Origin: Actinoallomurus sp050942425
GTDB lineage: Bacteria > Actinomycetota > Actinomycetes > Streptosporangiales > Streptosporangiaceae
Length of the DNA: 64,000 nt
Direction: 5' to 3'
NCBI RefSeq assembly: GCF_050942425.1
Contig: NZ_CP192063.1
Coordinates: 4,340,001 to 4,404,000, forward strand
Each line of letters begins with the position of its first letter. Within the stretch, counting starts at the first letter, position 1. The notes below the pieces were generated by a model that was not told where the DNA came from, made no database searches, and was given only the letters and a program-made list of their open reading frames with translations. Shown here piece by piece: positions 15,680-23,615 of this stretch. Both the position numbers and the translations under genes were made by a program.

Positions 15680-17233
15680 CTATACCCAGGGCTGGCTGAC
15701 GACCCAGCTCACGTCGTCGGCCCAGGACGAGGAGCTGTCGAAGTCGTGCGATCCGCCGTTGGAGGCGACGTAGACGGTGTTGTCATAGTGGCGGATGAAC
15801 CGGTCCGGGTAGTTGTAGGAGGCGAGCGAGGTGCCCTGACCGCTCTTGCCGGTCTGTGGGCAGAAGGTGGCGTCCGAGGCGAACAGCGAGCTGCCGTCGT
15901 TGTGCTGCCGGTACAGCTCGTAGTTCGAATGCCGCAGGTAGTCGCCGGGGTAGTTCCTCGACTCGAACGACACGCACGAGCCGCTGGCCAGGCCGCTGTG
16001 CACGATCCAGGTGGCGTCGTTCTTGTCGAGATCGGAGCTGGACGAGTTGATCACCGACGTGATGGCCTTGTCGTCGAAGTGCCGGACGTAGCGGTCGGTG
16101 TAGCCGGAGGTCGTCGCGCGCAGCGAGATCGACGAGCCGGGGGTGAGCGATCCGCCCGCGCCGCCGCCGCTCGACGTCGAGTATCCGGCGGCGACGATGC
16201 CGGCCTGTACCGAGCTCTCGGTGGCGTCCGACGGATAGCCGGAGGTCATCACGCCCTCGTAGAAGGTCCCGGCGGAGCTCTTGCTGTTGTCGCCGCCGAT
16301 TCCGAGGATGATGGCGCCTTCCTTGTGCATCGGGTTGTAGCCCGAGACGTTGGGGCGCACGCCGCTGTAGAAGGTCGACACACCACCGGACTGGGCGTTG
16401 CCGCCCCGGATGGCCCAATGGTTCGGCTCACCCTTGACGATCGCGGTCAGGTACCGGTGGTTAATGGTCGGATCGCCGGCGTTGTAGTGCTGGTTCACGC
16501 CGGAGAACAGGCCGTTCTCCAGATCGGCCATGATCCAGGGGCCGTTGCCCGCGCCGTAGCCCCAGACCTTGATGTTGCCGAAGTAGATGGCCTCCATGTG
16601 GCCGTTGCCGGTGTCATTGTTGCTCGTCTCGGCATTGCCGTAGTCGAAGCAGCAGCCGCCGTTGTAGTGCGTGCCGTCGAAGACCGCGTACATCCCCTGT
16701 GCCTGGTCTCCGGTCGCGATGCCGGAGGTGTGGTCGTTGCGGTACCCGGTGCCGGGAGCCACGTAGACGCCGTAGGCCTTGTGGCCGCCGATCATGGTGG
16801 GTGCGGCGGTCGCGACCGCGAGGTTGTCCGGGCCGCCGGCCGCCCCGCCCCCGGGCGCCTGGGTGAGGTTGTTACCCCGGCCGGACTGGTCGTAGATGAC
16901 GGTGATGACGCAGGTCGTACCGGAGCAGAACGAATCCTGCGCGGCGGCGTTGGCGTATCCACCGGCGCTGAGCACGCCGATGTTCCGCGTGGTGTTGTCC
17001 GATGAGCGGCGCACCTGGTACAGCGACCCGTTGTAGGAGGCGTACAGGGCACGGGTCGTGCTGTGCGCCGCCACGCACGGCGTGCCGCCGGAGGCGTAGA
17101 TGTCACACGGCAGCGACGCCGCGGCCTGTGACGGCGTGGAGATTCCGGTCTGCAGACCGGCGGCGAGCGCGACCGCCGCGCCCGCCGAGATCAGTGCTTT
17201 TCGCGCACGGCGAAGTCGTGACAGAACATTCAT
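15680..17233 (-). CDS. abfB: secreted alpha-L-arabinofuranosidase, GH54-CBM42
   Basis: A 517-aa secreted enzyme that removes arabinofuranosyl side chains from arabinan and arabinoxylan. A Tat/Sec-type signal (RRARKALISAGAAVALAAGL) ends near residue 37. The GH54 catalytic domain runs to about residue 350; the family nucleophile Glu is in DYGNAETSNN and the acid/base Asp in GIGGDNSKSS. A Ser/Gly linker leads to a CBM42 beta-trefoil (ISLRATTSGYTDRYVRH, then two similar repeats DYLRHSNYELY and RFIRHYDNTVY) that binds arabinose side chains. ATG at 17233 has a GAGAGG site; the in-frame extension upstream is rejected because it crosses an operator-like palindrome. Confidence 0.93.
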   Translation of the reverse strand: MNVLSRLRRARKALISAGAAVALAAGLQTGISTPSQAAASLPCDIYASGGTPCVAAHSTTRALYASYNGSLYQVRRSSDNTTRNIGVLSAGGYANAAAQDSFCSGTTCVITVIYDQSGRGNNLTQAPGGGAAGGPDNLAVATAAPTMIGGHKAYGVYVAPGTGYRNDHTSGIATGDQAQGMYAVFDGTHYNGGCCFDYGNAETSNNDTGNGHMEAIYFGNIKVWGYGAGNGPWIMADLENGLFSGVNQHYNAGDPTINHRYLTAIVKGEPNHWAIRGGNAQSGGVSTFYSGVRPNVSGYNPMHKEGAIILGIGGDNSKSSAGTFYEGVMTSGYPSDATESSVQAGIVAAGYSTSSGGGAGGSLTPGSSISLRATTSGYTDRYVRHFDDKAITSVINSSSSDLDKNDATWIVHSGLASGSCVSFESRNYPGDYLRHSNYELYRQHNDGSSLFASDATFCPQTGKSGQGTSLASYNYPDRFIRHYDNTVYVASNGGSHDFDSSSSWADDVSWVVSQPWV

Positions 17234-17500
17234 GGTGAGCCTCTCATCCGGCTTCAGCCCGGGAGCAGCGGCGGTCTGCTGCGCAATTCTCTTTGTCTCC
17301 TCCGGACTTCGCCTTTTGTGCGTGTTCGATATATCGAACAATGTTCGGGAGCGGTCGCATGGACGTTAAGACGCCTGTTGGGGCCTGTCAACGGCCTTTC
17401 CTCGATTAATGACAGACCGCTCGATCGCGCTGTCAACGCCGCGTCTGCCGGCCGACGGGCGATGTCCGGGGCGCCTGGTGAAAAGGCGGCAGATGTCCGG
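17234..17500. promoter_or_regulatory. promoter of the GH54 gene with an 18-bp palindrome
   Basis: The 267-bp gap ahead of abfB contains TGTTCGATATATCGAACA at 17323-17340, a perfect 18-bp palindrome 90 bp upstream of the start codon, followed at once by another TGTTCG half-site (17342-17347). This looks like a dimeric operator for a sugar-responsive repressor; no regulator gene is adjacent. Nothing else is seen in the gap apart from the 3' flank of the flavin reductase gene. Confidence 0.65.
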
Positions 17501-18013
17501 CTACTGCGGCCAGGTGTGGTATCGCCGTCTGCCGTAGAGCAAGGGAGCGTGTCCCCTTCGCTGGGTGACGCCGCCGACCCTTCCGAACAGGATGAGGTGG
17601 CTTCCTCCGTCCGCGGTGCGGGTGACCCGGCAGTCGGCGATCGCGTGTGCGTGCCCGGTCAGATGCGGTCCCGAGGGCCCGGCCGACCACTGCACCGACG
17701 CGAACCGTTCGGGGACGCTCACCCTCGAGCTGAAGAGCTCGGCGACGGACTGCGCGCCGCCGTGCAGGAGATTGACCGCGAACGTTCCTCGCCGCAGGAT
17801 CGCGTTCAGCGTCGGGCTCTCCGCGCGCAGGCACACCAGCAGCGTGGGCGGCGCCGCCGTGAGGCTGCACAGCGCGGAACAGGTCATGCCCCACGGCCGC
17901 CGTTCGTCGTCCAGAGTCGTCACGATCGCAACGCCGCTGGGGAACTCCGACATCAGTGACCGGAACTCGTTCGGCGAGCAGACCTCCGGCATTGAAAGGG
18001 ATGATTCAGTCAC
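17501..18013 (-). CDS. NAD(P)H:flavin oxidoreductase, halogenase partner
   Basis: A 170-aa protein of the flavin reductase (DIM6/NTAB, PF01613-like) family, with SEFPSGVAIVTTLDDERRPWGMTCSALCSLTAAPPTLLVCL and the SHLILFGRVGG segment shortened here. It supplies FADH2 to the neighbouring tryptophan halogenase, as RebF does for RebH. GTG at 18013 has an AAGGG site; a longer ORF upstream lacks one. It lies 172 bp downstream of the halogenase on the same strand, separated by a strong hairpin, so the two genes may not be expressed in equal amounts. Confidence 0.9.
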   Translation of the reverse strand: MTESSLSMPEVCSPNEFRSLMSEFPSGVAIVTTLDDERRPWGMTCSALCSLTAAPPTLLVCLRAESPTLNAILRRGTFAVNLLHGGAQSVAELFSSRVSVPERFASVQWSAGPSGPHLTGHAHAIADCRVTRTADGGSHLILFGRVGGVTQRRGHAPLLYGRRRYHTWPQ

Positions 18014-18129
18014 TGCACATGACCCTTCGCGTAAGTGGGCCGACGCCGCCACGTCCTCAGCGCGACCGACGCCGCCGGCACGGCACCGGAACCTTTCGTC
18101 ATGCCGCCGCCCCGTACGCAGGCCCATCG

Positions 18130-18162
18130 CCCTGTCCTCCGGGATCCGCCCGGAGGACAGGG
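18130..18162 (-). terminator. strong hairpin between halogenase and flavin reductase
   Basis: Arms 18130-18143 and 18149-18162 form a perfect 14-bp GC-rich stem (core CCCTGTCCTCCGG) with a 5-nt loop, about 25 bp after the halogenase stop. It is likely an intrinsic terminator or a transcript-stabilising hairpin that sets the ratio of the two products. Confidence 0.7.
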
Positions 18163-18185
18163 CCCGCCCAGAGGGCGGCGCGCCG

Positions 18186-19781
18186 TTACTTTCCGTGGAG
18201 GTGGCGGAGGTACGCGTAGGTCGAGGGCAGAGTGTTCAGGAGCTCGTCCCGTCGGCGTCCGACCTCCGCGAACGCGGCCTCGGCGGACTCGATGGAGTCC
18301 GGCCGGTGGCTGAGCAAGGGCATCGAGTGCTCCGGCAGGAAGTCGAGTCCGGCGAACACGCAGTAGTAGTTCGCGTTACTCCAGAAGTTGCGGAATTCGG
18401 CCTCGAAGTTGCCGTAGTAGTTGCCCTCGTCGGTGACCGGCAGGTTGACCCCCAGGCCGGACTTGTACAGCGTCACCTTCTCCTTGAAACCGTCCGCCAG
18501 CTCCAGCTCCTTGCAGGCGCGCCAGAACGGCGTGTCGTCGCGCGGTGCGAAGCTGAAGTGCGCCTGGATGAAGTCCCGCGTGTCGTCGAACATGTTCTCG
18601 ATCTCGCGGTTGAACTGGTTCATCAGGACCGGGTCGAAGCGCTTGTCCGGGAAGTGCTTGACCAGCTGGTAGAGCGCCGCGTAGGTGAAGTAGATGCCGG
18701 TGGACTCCAGCGGCTCCAGGAAGCAGGAGGACAGGCCGATGCCGACGCAGTTCTTCACCCAGGCCCGCCGGTTGCGGCCGACCCGGAACCTGATGTGGTT
18801 GAGCGGCTGCGTCTCCGGGTCGAGGTTCCACATCCGGCAGAACTCCTCGGTCGCCTCGTCCTGCGTGGCGAACCGGCTCGAGTACACGTAACCGGTGCCG
18901 AACCGGCCGAGCAGCGGAATCTTCCAGGTCCAGCCGGAGGACATCGCGATTGCCGAGGTGAACGGCTCGATCCCGTCGGTCTCGTCGTCGTGTGGCACCT
19001 GGGTCGCGACCGCCCGGTCGTTGAGCAGGTGGTCGCTCATGTCCAGGAACGGTTCCTTCATGACCTGGTTGATCAGGAGGCTCCGGAAACCCGAGCAGTC
19101 GATGAACAGATCCGCCTCGAGCCTGAGGCCGGCCTCGGTCGTGATCGCGGTGATGTGCCCGTTCTGATCGATCTCCGCGCCGGTGAACCTGTCTTCAATG
19201 TGCACCGCTCCCTGCTTCTTGGTGGCGAACCGGCGCAAGAAGTCGGCGACCAGGTGGGCGTCGAAGTGCCAGGCGTAACTCGCCCACTTCGTGCCGTCCA
19301 TGTGACGGGGGGACAGCTTCTTGTCGAAGATCGCCGGCTGGACGTAGCAGGCGCGGTCGAACGGCTCGTCGGTGGCGCCCCGCGACTTCTTGTACGTCCA
19401 GTAGTGGGACAACGGCAGGTTGTCGTGCTCCGGCAGCAGACCGAAGAGGTGATCGAACCGGTCCAGTCCCGTGCCGTGCGGCCGCGGCTGGGCCTCGCCC
19501 GCGCCGCCGGTCCGCCAGTTGACGAACCTGATGCCCAACTTGAAGCTCGCGTTGCACTCGGGCATCCACTCTTCCTCGGACAGGCCGAGGAAGTCGAAGA
19601 ACACCTTCTGGAGATTGGGAATGGTGGCCTCGCCCACCCCGATCTTCGGAATGGCGGGCGCCTCGAGGACCGTGATATTCACCGATCGCCCGAGCGCCTT
19701 TCCCAGGTACGCGGCCGACATCCAGCCAGCTGTACCGCCTCCCAGAACAACGATGTTCTTTATCCGGTCGTCGCTGGTCAT
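18186..19781 (-). CDS. FAD-dependent tryptophan halogenase (RebH/Thal type)
   Basis: A 531-aa flavin-dependent halogenase. Motifs: GGGTAGWMSAAYLGKALG (FAD binding, residue 14), the catalytic Lys in ECNASFKLGIRF (about 80), WxWxIP as SGWTWKIPL, and the substrate/acid Glu in SCFLEPLESTGIYF. The overall sequence tracks RebH/PrnA/Thal rather than the Trp-5 enzyme PyrH (for example YAWHFDAHLVADFLRRFAT), so chlorination at C7 or C6 is expected. The C-terminal part (GVNLPVTDEGNYYGNFEAEFR) resembles Trp-6 enzymes. No decarboxylase, oxidase, NRPS or transporter lies next to it. Confidence 0.95.
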   Translation of the reverse strand: MTSDDRIKNIVVLGGGTAGWMSAAYLGKALGRSVNITVLEAPAIPKIGVGEATIPNLQKVFFDFLGLSEEEWMPECNASFKLGIRFVNWRTGGAGEAQPRPHGTGLDRFDHLFGLLPEHDNLPLSHYWTYKKSRGATDEPFDRACYVQPAIFDKKLSPRHMDGTKWASYAWHFDAHLVADFLRRFATKKQGAVHIEDRFTGAEIDQNGHITAITTEAGLRLEADLFIDCSGFRSLLINQVMKEPFLDMSDHLLNDRAVATQVPHDDETDGIEPFTSAIAMSSGWTWKIPLLGRFGTGYVYSSRFATQDEATEEFCRMWNLDPETQPLNHIRFRVGRNRRAWVKNCVGIGLSSCFLEPLESTGIYFTYAALYQLVKHFPDKRFDPVLMNQFNREIENMFDDTRDFIQAHFSFAPRDDTPFWRACKELELADGFKEKVTLYKSGLGVNLPVTDEGNYYGNFEAEFRNFWSNANYYCVFAGLDFLPEHSMPLLSHRPDSIESAEAAFAEVGRRRDELLNTLPSTYAYLRHLHGK

Positions 19782-20302
19782 GGGTGATCCTCCGATCAGG
19801 TGGTTGGTGAATTGCGCACTTCGAGGGATGTAGTCGCCGGGACGCCGTTGCGCCGTGCTCTATCGCCGACTCACCTAAGCCGAACGTCATTCGGCATGAT
19901 CGTGTTCACTGATTCGCGGGATCAACGCAGTTCAGCGCGCTGCGATCGGCTCAGGAAACACGGTGTGTCATCGAGTCGCTCCGCATTACGAGCTGAAACT
20001 CCGAGTGGTGTTGTCAGAAACATTGACAGCGCGTAGCGATCATAGACCGGAGGCTCGCATCCGGATAGATGGTGATCGGCTCTCTTTTCTCATGCGTTCC
20101 TGAAGAGGGATGTCCGGCCATGCTGACCTGGTGGTTCGGCGTGCATGCCCGTTCGTTCTGGGTCGGTCGTCTCCGAATGACCACAAGAGTCGACCGCTGA
20201 GCGCCTTCTTATGCGAATCGTCCTAAGCGCCCGCCTGGGGGTGCCCGAAATTCGGTTACGCCCAGGCGGCTCGCACTTATTCGTCTGAGGGCGGCCGATC
20301 CT
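19782..20302. promoter_or_regulatory. long intergenic region, halogenase promoter and structured 3' flank
   Basis: About 520 bp without a credible gene and with lower GC than its surroundings. It contains GCCGAA-N5-TTCGGC at 19879-19895, about 100 bp upstream of the halogenase start and a candidate operator. A nested hairpin lies at 20231-20269 (arms CCGCCTGGG/CCCAGGCGG enclosing CCGAAATTCGG). A 78-codon plus-strand ORF inside (19800-20036) has no ribosome site and no recognisable content. The structured part could belong to an RNA, but nothing proves transcription. Confidence 0.5.
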
Positions 20303-20340
20303 GTGATCGCGTACGGCTGGCGGCGGCCGTACGCGATCAC
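20303..20340 (-). terminator. terminator of the glycosyltransferase operon
   Basis: GTGATCGCGTACGGC (20303-20317) pairs perfectly over 15 bp with GCCGTACGCGATCAC (20326-20340), loop of 8 nt. It starts 4 bp after the glycosyltransferase stop codon. Confidence 0.85.
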
Positions 20341-20343
20341 CCC

Positions 20344-21417
20344 CTAGGCGCCGGGAGGTGTGTGGGCGCGTCCCTTCTCGTACACGACGAGCCCCTGGGA
20401 GAGGTGGAGCGGGACGAGGATCAGCTCGACGATGAGGGCCTTCCACGCGTAGTAGAGGTTGACCGCCTTCGTCAGGTAGACGAACGGGACGTTCATCAGC
20501 ACCCGCAGCACGGGCAGCCTCCGCCGCCGCGCCGCATAGATCAGCGGCGGTGCGGTCAGGAGCAGCTCGGAGCCGAGCCACCACGCCAGGGTCGGCGCGA
20601 CCGGACGGTGCATCCCGAGGGTGAGGAGGAACGGGGCGGCCCACCACAGCGGCGCGGTGAAGACCTCGAACACCGCCAGGACGATCCACAGAGCCAGCAT
20701 GGGCTTGCGGACCACCAGCCCGCCGAGGTGCAGCCGGACGTTCTGGAAGAAGCCGGCCATCCAGCGCCACACCTGCTTGCGCAGGTAGGTGAGGGTCTCG
20801 GGGTCGGCCGCCCACGCGACCGCGTCGCCGACGTAGACGGCCTTCCGGCCCGCGATCTGCTGGGACCAGGTGATGTCCATGTCCTCGACGATGGTGCGCT
20901 CGGGGAAGCCGCCGAAGGCCACGAGCATGTCCCGCCGGAACGCCGAGCAGCAGCCGGAGCAGACGACCGGGCTGTTCGCGTGGTTCTGGATCGGCCGGTT
21001 CCAGTGGAAGCCGAAGAGGTACTCGATCGACCGGCCGCGCTCCCAGATGGTGCGGGTGAACCGCGTCTGCACGTTCCCCGCCGCGACGACGACGGCCGGA
21101 TCGTCGAACGCCGGCTTGATCTTCTCGATGTAGTCGGGTGCGAGCACGGTGTCGGCGTCGACCGCGAGCACGAGATCGGTCCGGCAGTGCGGCAGCGCGT
21201 GGTTCTGCGCCTTGGCCTTGCTGCCGAGGTTCCGTGCGGGTGTCAGCACGGTCACCCCGTAGGACCGCGCGACCGCGCCGGTGCGGTCGGTCGAGCCGTC
21301 GTCGACCACGATGATCTCGTCGGGCGGGACCGTCTGGCCGAGAAGGGACTCCAACGTCGCCGGAAGCCCTTCCTCCTCATTGTGGGCCGGGACGATGACG
21401 GTGAGGGAGGGCATCAT
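20344..21417 (-). CDS. membrane-bound GT2 glycosyltransferase (processive type)
   Basis: A 357-aa glycosyltransferase. The GT-A domain shows TVIVPAHNEEEGLPATLESL, the nucleotide-binding VVDDGSTD, the DxD as AVDADT (about residue 88), TVEDMDITW (about 190) and QVWRW (about 233). The last is the (Q/R)xxRW mark of processive beta-glycosyltransferases such as cellulose, chitin or hyaluronan synthases. Residues 250-340 hold about three membrane spans (LALWIVLAVFEVFTAPLWW, LGSELLLTAPPLIYAA). The product polymer is unknown. An AGGAGG site lies inside the preceding 31-aa gene, and its stop overlaps the start (ATGA). Confidence 0.88.
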   Translation of the reverse strand: MMPSLTVIVPAHNEEEGLPATLESLLGQTVPPDEIIVVDDGSTDRTGAVARSYGVTVLTPARNLGSKAKAQNHALPHCRTDLVLAVDADTVLAPDYIEKIKPAFDDPAVVVAAGNVQTRFTRTIWERGRSIEYLFGFHWNRPIQNHANSPVVCSGCCSAFRRDMLVAFGGFPERTIVEDMDITWSQQIAGRKAVYVGDAVAWAADPETLTYLRKQVWRWMAGFFQNVRLHLGGLVVRKPMLALWIVLAVFEVFTAPLWWAAPFLLTLGMHRPVAPTLAWWLGSELLLTAPPLIYAARRRRLPVLRVLMNVPFVYLTKAVNLYYAWKALIVELILVPLHLSQGLVVYEKGRAHTPPGA

Positions 21418-21509
21418 TTGCGCCTCCTGAACCGCGCGACCGCCGTGACGATCCCGACGACGCCGTAAATGATGGTGCTGAACCCTATGAAGGGTAGACC
21501 CCCGTGCAT
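21414..21509 (-). CDS. 31-aa single-span membrane miniprotein coupled to the glycosyltransferase
   Basis: A short ORF of 31 codons beginning MHGGLPFIGFSTIIY. It has an AAAGGGG ribosome site 6 bp upstream of the ATG at 21509. It encodes one membrane helix (about residues 6-24, rich in Ile, Val and Gly) ending in a basic RFRRRK tail, so the C-terminus should be cytoplasmic. Its TGA overlaps the glycosyltransferase ATG (ATGA), and its last codons carry the AGGAGG site for that gene. It may be a small activator or anchor of the synthase. I know no family for it. Confidence 0.65.
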   Translation of the reverse strand: MHGGLPFIGFSTIIYGVVGIVTAVARFRRRK

Positions 21510-21713
21510 AACAGACCCCTTTCGCGAACGCGGCACCCGGTAGCGGCCGAGGAGCCCGCCATTACGGCGGCGCCGACCACCGGGAACTTCATCATCGCGT
21601 TCGCCGAACGGGCACATCCAGGCGTCGCCACGGGTTGTGGATAACTCGATCGAACGATCAATCGCGGCCGATCCGCCGAATGGAACGCCTGTGGTCTGCC
21701 GACCGCGGCACGG
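21510..21713. promoter_or_regulatory. promoter region of the miniprotein-glycosyltransferase operon
   Basis: About 200 bp with AT-richer patches. A TGTGGATAA at 21636-21644 equals a consensus DnaA box by chance or design, and GATCGAACGATC lies just downstream. No gene is seen. Confidence 0.35.
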
Positions 21714-21749
21714 GATGGGCGGCGTGACGCTCCGGCCACGCCGCCCATC
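21714..21749 (-). terminator. terminator of the CBM2-metalloprotease gene
   Basis: GATGGGCGGCGTG (21714-21726) pairs perfectly over 13 bp with CACGCCGCCCATC (21737-21749), loop 10 nt. It lies 5 bp after the stop of the minus-strand metalloprotease gene. Confidence 0.8.
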
Positions 21750-21754
21750 ACCGA

Positions 21755-22807
21755 TCAGGAGAGGAAGCTGCCGTAGGGGCCGTTGAGGATGCCGTTCTTC
21801 TGTGTCGGGCTGAATGTGCAGTTCGGGTAGTCGTAGAGGGACGCCGACATGCACGTCCCGTCAGTGGACGTGGCGTCGGGCAGGCCGAACGCGTGTCCCA
21901 GTTCGTGCACCATTCCGCCGTACCACCGGTTCATCGGGCCGTTGATGCCCGCCGCGCCGTCGGCGTCGTGGCCGCTGAGGATCACCCATCCGTTGCCGCC
22001 ACCGCCGCCGGCACCGTCACCTTCCGCGCTGATTTCGCCGACGTTGATCCACCGGTTGTCCGGTGCGCCGAGGCCGAACTTGGCGCGCAGTTCGTCTTCC
22101 ATGTTGCACACCGTCCACCAGTACTTGTCGCCGCAATTCGGCGTGTTCTCGTACCAGCTTCGCTGCTTGTCGCCGTTGACGACCTCGACGACCGGGTTGT
22201 TCAACGTGAACGTCTTGCCCAACTGCTGCTTGAAGAAGCGCTGGGCCTCCTGCAGGACCTTGGTGATGCCGTCCGGGTACCGCTGGTCGTACGCCACGTC
22301 CGACGGCTTGAGCCAGAAGACCCGTACCGTCTTCGTCGGCGGAGTAGCCGGCGGGGGCGTGGTGGGCGGGGTCGGGGTGGTGGTGACGCCGCCGGTGCAG
22401 GTGACGCCGTTGAGGGTGAAGCCGGTCGGCACGTCATTGCTGGTGTTGTTCCACGTGCCGTTGAATCCGAACGAGGTGTCGGCACCCGTCGCCAGGGAGC
22501 CGTTCCAGCTCACGTTGGAGGCGGTCACCGCACTGCCGCTCTGCGACACCTGGGCGTTCCACGCCTGGCCGACCGTCTGGCCGGAGCCGAAGGTCCAGCG
22601 CAGGGTCCAGCTCGTGAGCGGATCACCGAGGTTCTTGATCGCGACGTTGGCGCTGAAGCCGCCGGCCCACTGCGAGCCGACGGTGTAGGTGACCTGACAG
22701 CCGGCCGAGTCGGCGCGTGCCATGACCGTGGTCGCCACGGCGCCGCTGACGAGGCAGGCCGTCAAGATCCAGGCGATAAGGCCCCCACGTAGTGCTCGTT
22801 GGTGCAT
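21755..22807 (-). CDS. secreted CBM2-linked zinc metalloprotease
   Basis: A 350-aa secreted protein. The signal peptide (LIAWILTACLVSGAVATTVMA) ends near residue 33. Residues 35-140 are a family 2 carbohydrate-binding module (CQVTYTVGSQWAGGFSANVAI, SWTLRWTFGSGQTVGQAWNA, with the usual Trp residues), which binds cellulose or xylan. A Pro/Thr linker follows (TTTPTPPTTPPPATPP). Residues 160-350 are a metallopeptidase with HELGHAFGLPD (about residue 300), the HExxHxxGxxD zinc site of metzincin-like enzymes. It probably trims proteins at plant cell-wall surfaces. Confidence 0.9.
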   Translation of the reverse strand: MHQRALRGGLIAWILTACLVSGAVATTVMARADSAGCQVTYTVGSQWAGGFSANVAIKNLGDPLTSWTLRWTFGSGQTVGQAWNAQVSQSGSAVTASNVSWNGSLATGADTSFGFNGTWNNTSNDVPTGFTLNGVTCTGGVTTTPTPPTTPPPATPPTKTVRVFWLKPSDVAYDQRYPDGITKVLQEAQRFFKQQLGKTFTLNNPVVEVVNGDKQRSWYENTPNCGDKYWWTVCNMEDELRAKFGLGAPDNRWINVGEISAEGDGAGGGGGNGWVILSGHDADGAAGINGPMNRWYGGMVHELGHAFGLPDATSTDGTCMSASLYDYPNCTFSPTQKNGILNGPYGSFLS

Positions 22808-22856
22808 CCCATTCCTCCATCGCGGCTCGACCTGTGCCGTACTGCGGGCGGTCGAA

Positions 22857-22870
22857 TGTGAGCGCTAACA
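22857..22870. promoter_or_regulatory. LacI-type operator ahead of the CBM2-metalloprotease
   Basis: TGTGAGCGCTAACA, a near-perfect palindrome centred on AGCGCT, 50 bp upstream of the start at 22807. LacI-family repressors of actinobacterial cellulose and hemicellulose genes bind similar sequences (CelR/CebR box TGGGAGCGCTCCCA). No lacI gene is adjacent. Confidence 0.6.
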
Positions 22871-22956
22871 ATGGAGCACGGTGAACGAGCCGCCAGGCCA
22901 TGTCAATGAGCGTCGACGGCGGCAGCCGGGGACGTGCGGAAACGCGGCCCGGAGCC

Positions 22957-22966
22957 GGAAAGTTTC
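22957..22966. promoter_or_regulatory. GAAANTTTC element upstream of the metalloprotease
   Basis: GGAAAGTTTC, containing the palindrome GAAA-G-TTTC, 150 bp upstream of the metalloprotease start. Related GAAANTTTC motifs are described ahead of Streptomyces xylanase genes. A second perfect copy sits ahead of the pectate lyase gene at 44935. Confidence 0.45.
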
Positions 22967-23002
22967 AAACGCGGGGCCGCTGCGGACCGCCCCGGCGGCC
23001 GC

Positions 23003-23608
23003 TCAGTCCGATTCCTCCGAGCGCCTTGCGGCGAGCAGCAGCTGCACCACTTGGTTCAGCGTCGACTCTGGTGCGTAGCTGCCGGGATCGAGCGTGGAGT
23101 GCAGGACGAATCCGTCACCCGCCGCGATGATGAGGGACGCCATCGGCTCCGGATCCACCCACGCGGCGATGTAGCCGCTCTCGCGCAGTTCGCGGATGCT
23201 CGTCGCGAGCGCGTCGCGGAGCTCGGCCAGCAGTCCGACGACCTGGGCGCGGACGGTCTCGTCGCGTGACGCGGCCGCCAGGGCCTCGATGTAGGCGGGG
23301 AAATGCTCGCGTGCCTGCTCCAGGGCCTCCTGAAGGGCGAGCACCGTACCGAAGAGGCGGCCCAGCGGATCGTCCGCGACGCCGGTCAACGCGGTGCGGG
23401 CGGGCTCGATCCAGGTCCGGACGGCGTGGACCAGCGCCTGGGCCACGAGCTCGTCCTTGGAGCCGAAGTGGTACGTGATCGCCTGAAGGTTCACTCCCGC
23501 CGCGGAGGCGATCTCGCGGGACGTCGCTCGCGCGACCCCGTGGGTGCGGAGCACGTCGAGGGTCGCGTCGAGCAGGCGGCGACGAGTGGGGTCTGGACGC
23601 TCACTCAT
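23003..23608 (-). CDS. TetR-family repressor
   Basis: A 201-aa regulator. The N-terminal HTH reads RRRLLDATLDVLRTHGVARATSREIASAAGVNLQAITYHFGSKDEL (shown as the family pattern; key parts are ATSREIASAAGV and ITYHFGSKDEL). The C-terminal ligand domain is all-helical. It is divergent from an NmrA-type NAD(P)-binding protein at 23665, which it probably controls. Its ATG (23606-23608) lies inside the candidate operator, so its mRNA would be leaderless or nearly so. Confidence 0.9.
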   Translation of the reverse strand: MSERPDPTRRRLLDATLDVLRTHGVARATSREIASAAGVNLQAITYHFGSKDELVAQALVHAVRTWIEPARTALTGVADDPLGRLFGTVLALQEALEQAREHFPAYIEALAAASRDETVRAQVVGLLAELRDALATSIRELRESGYIAAWVDPEPMASLIIAAGDGFVLHSTLDPGSYAPESTLNQVVQLLLAARRSEESD

Positions 23609-23615
23609 ACGTATG
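23606..23615. promoter_or_regulatory. candidate TetR operator overlapping the tetR start codon
   Basis: CATACGTATG, a perfect 10-bp palindrome, within TCATACGTATGTATGA (23605-23620, outer arms TCATAC/GTATGA). It covers the tetR initiation codon and lies about 50 bp upstream of the divergent NmrA-type gene, so one bound repressor could shut both promoters. Confidence 0.6.

Noticed and set aside
19800..20036. A 78-codon plus-strand ORF in the long gap upstream of the halogenase
   Set aside because: No ribosome site, no recognisable sequence features, and it covers the halogenase promoter.
21636..21644. A TGTGGATAA sequence equal to a DnaA box, considered as a sign of an origin
   Set aside because: It is a single copy with no cluster and no dnaA/dnaN nearby.
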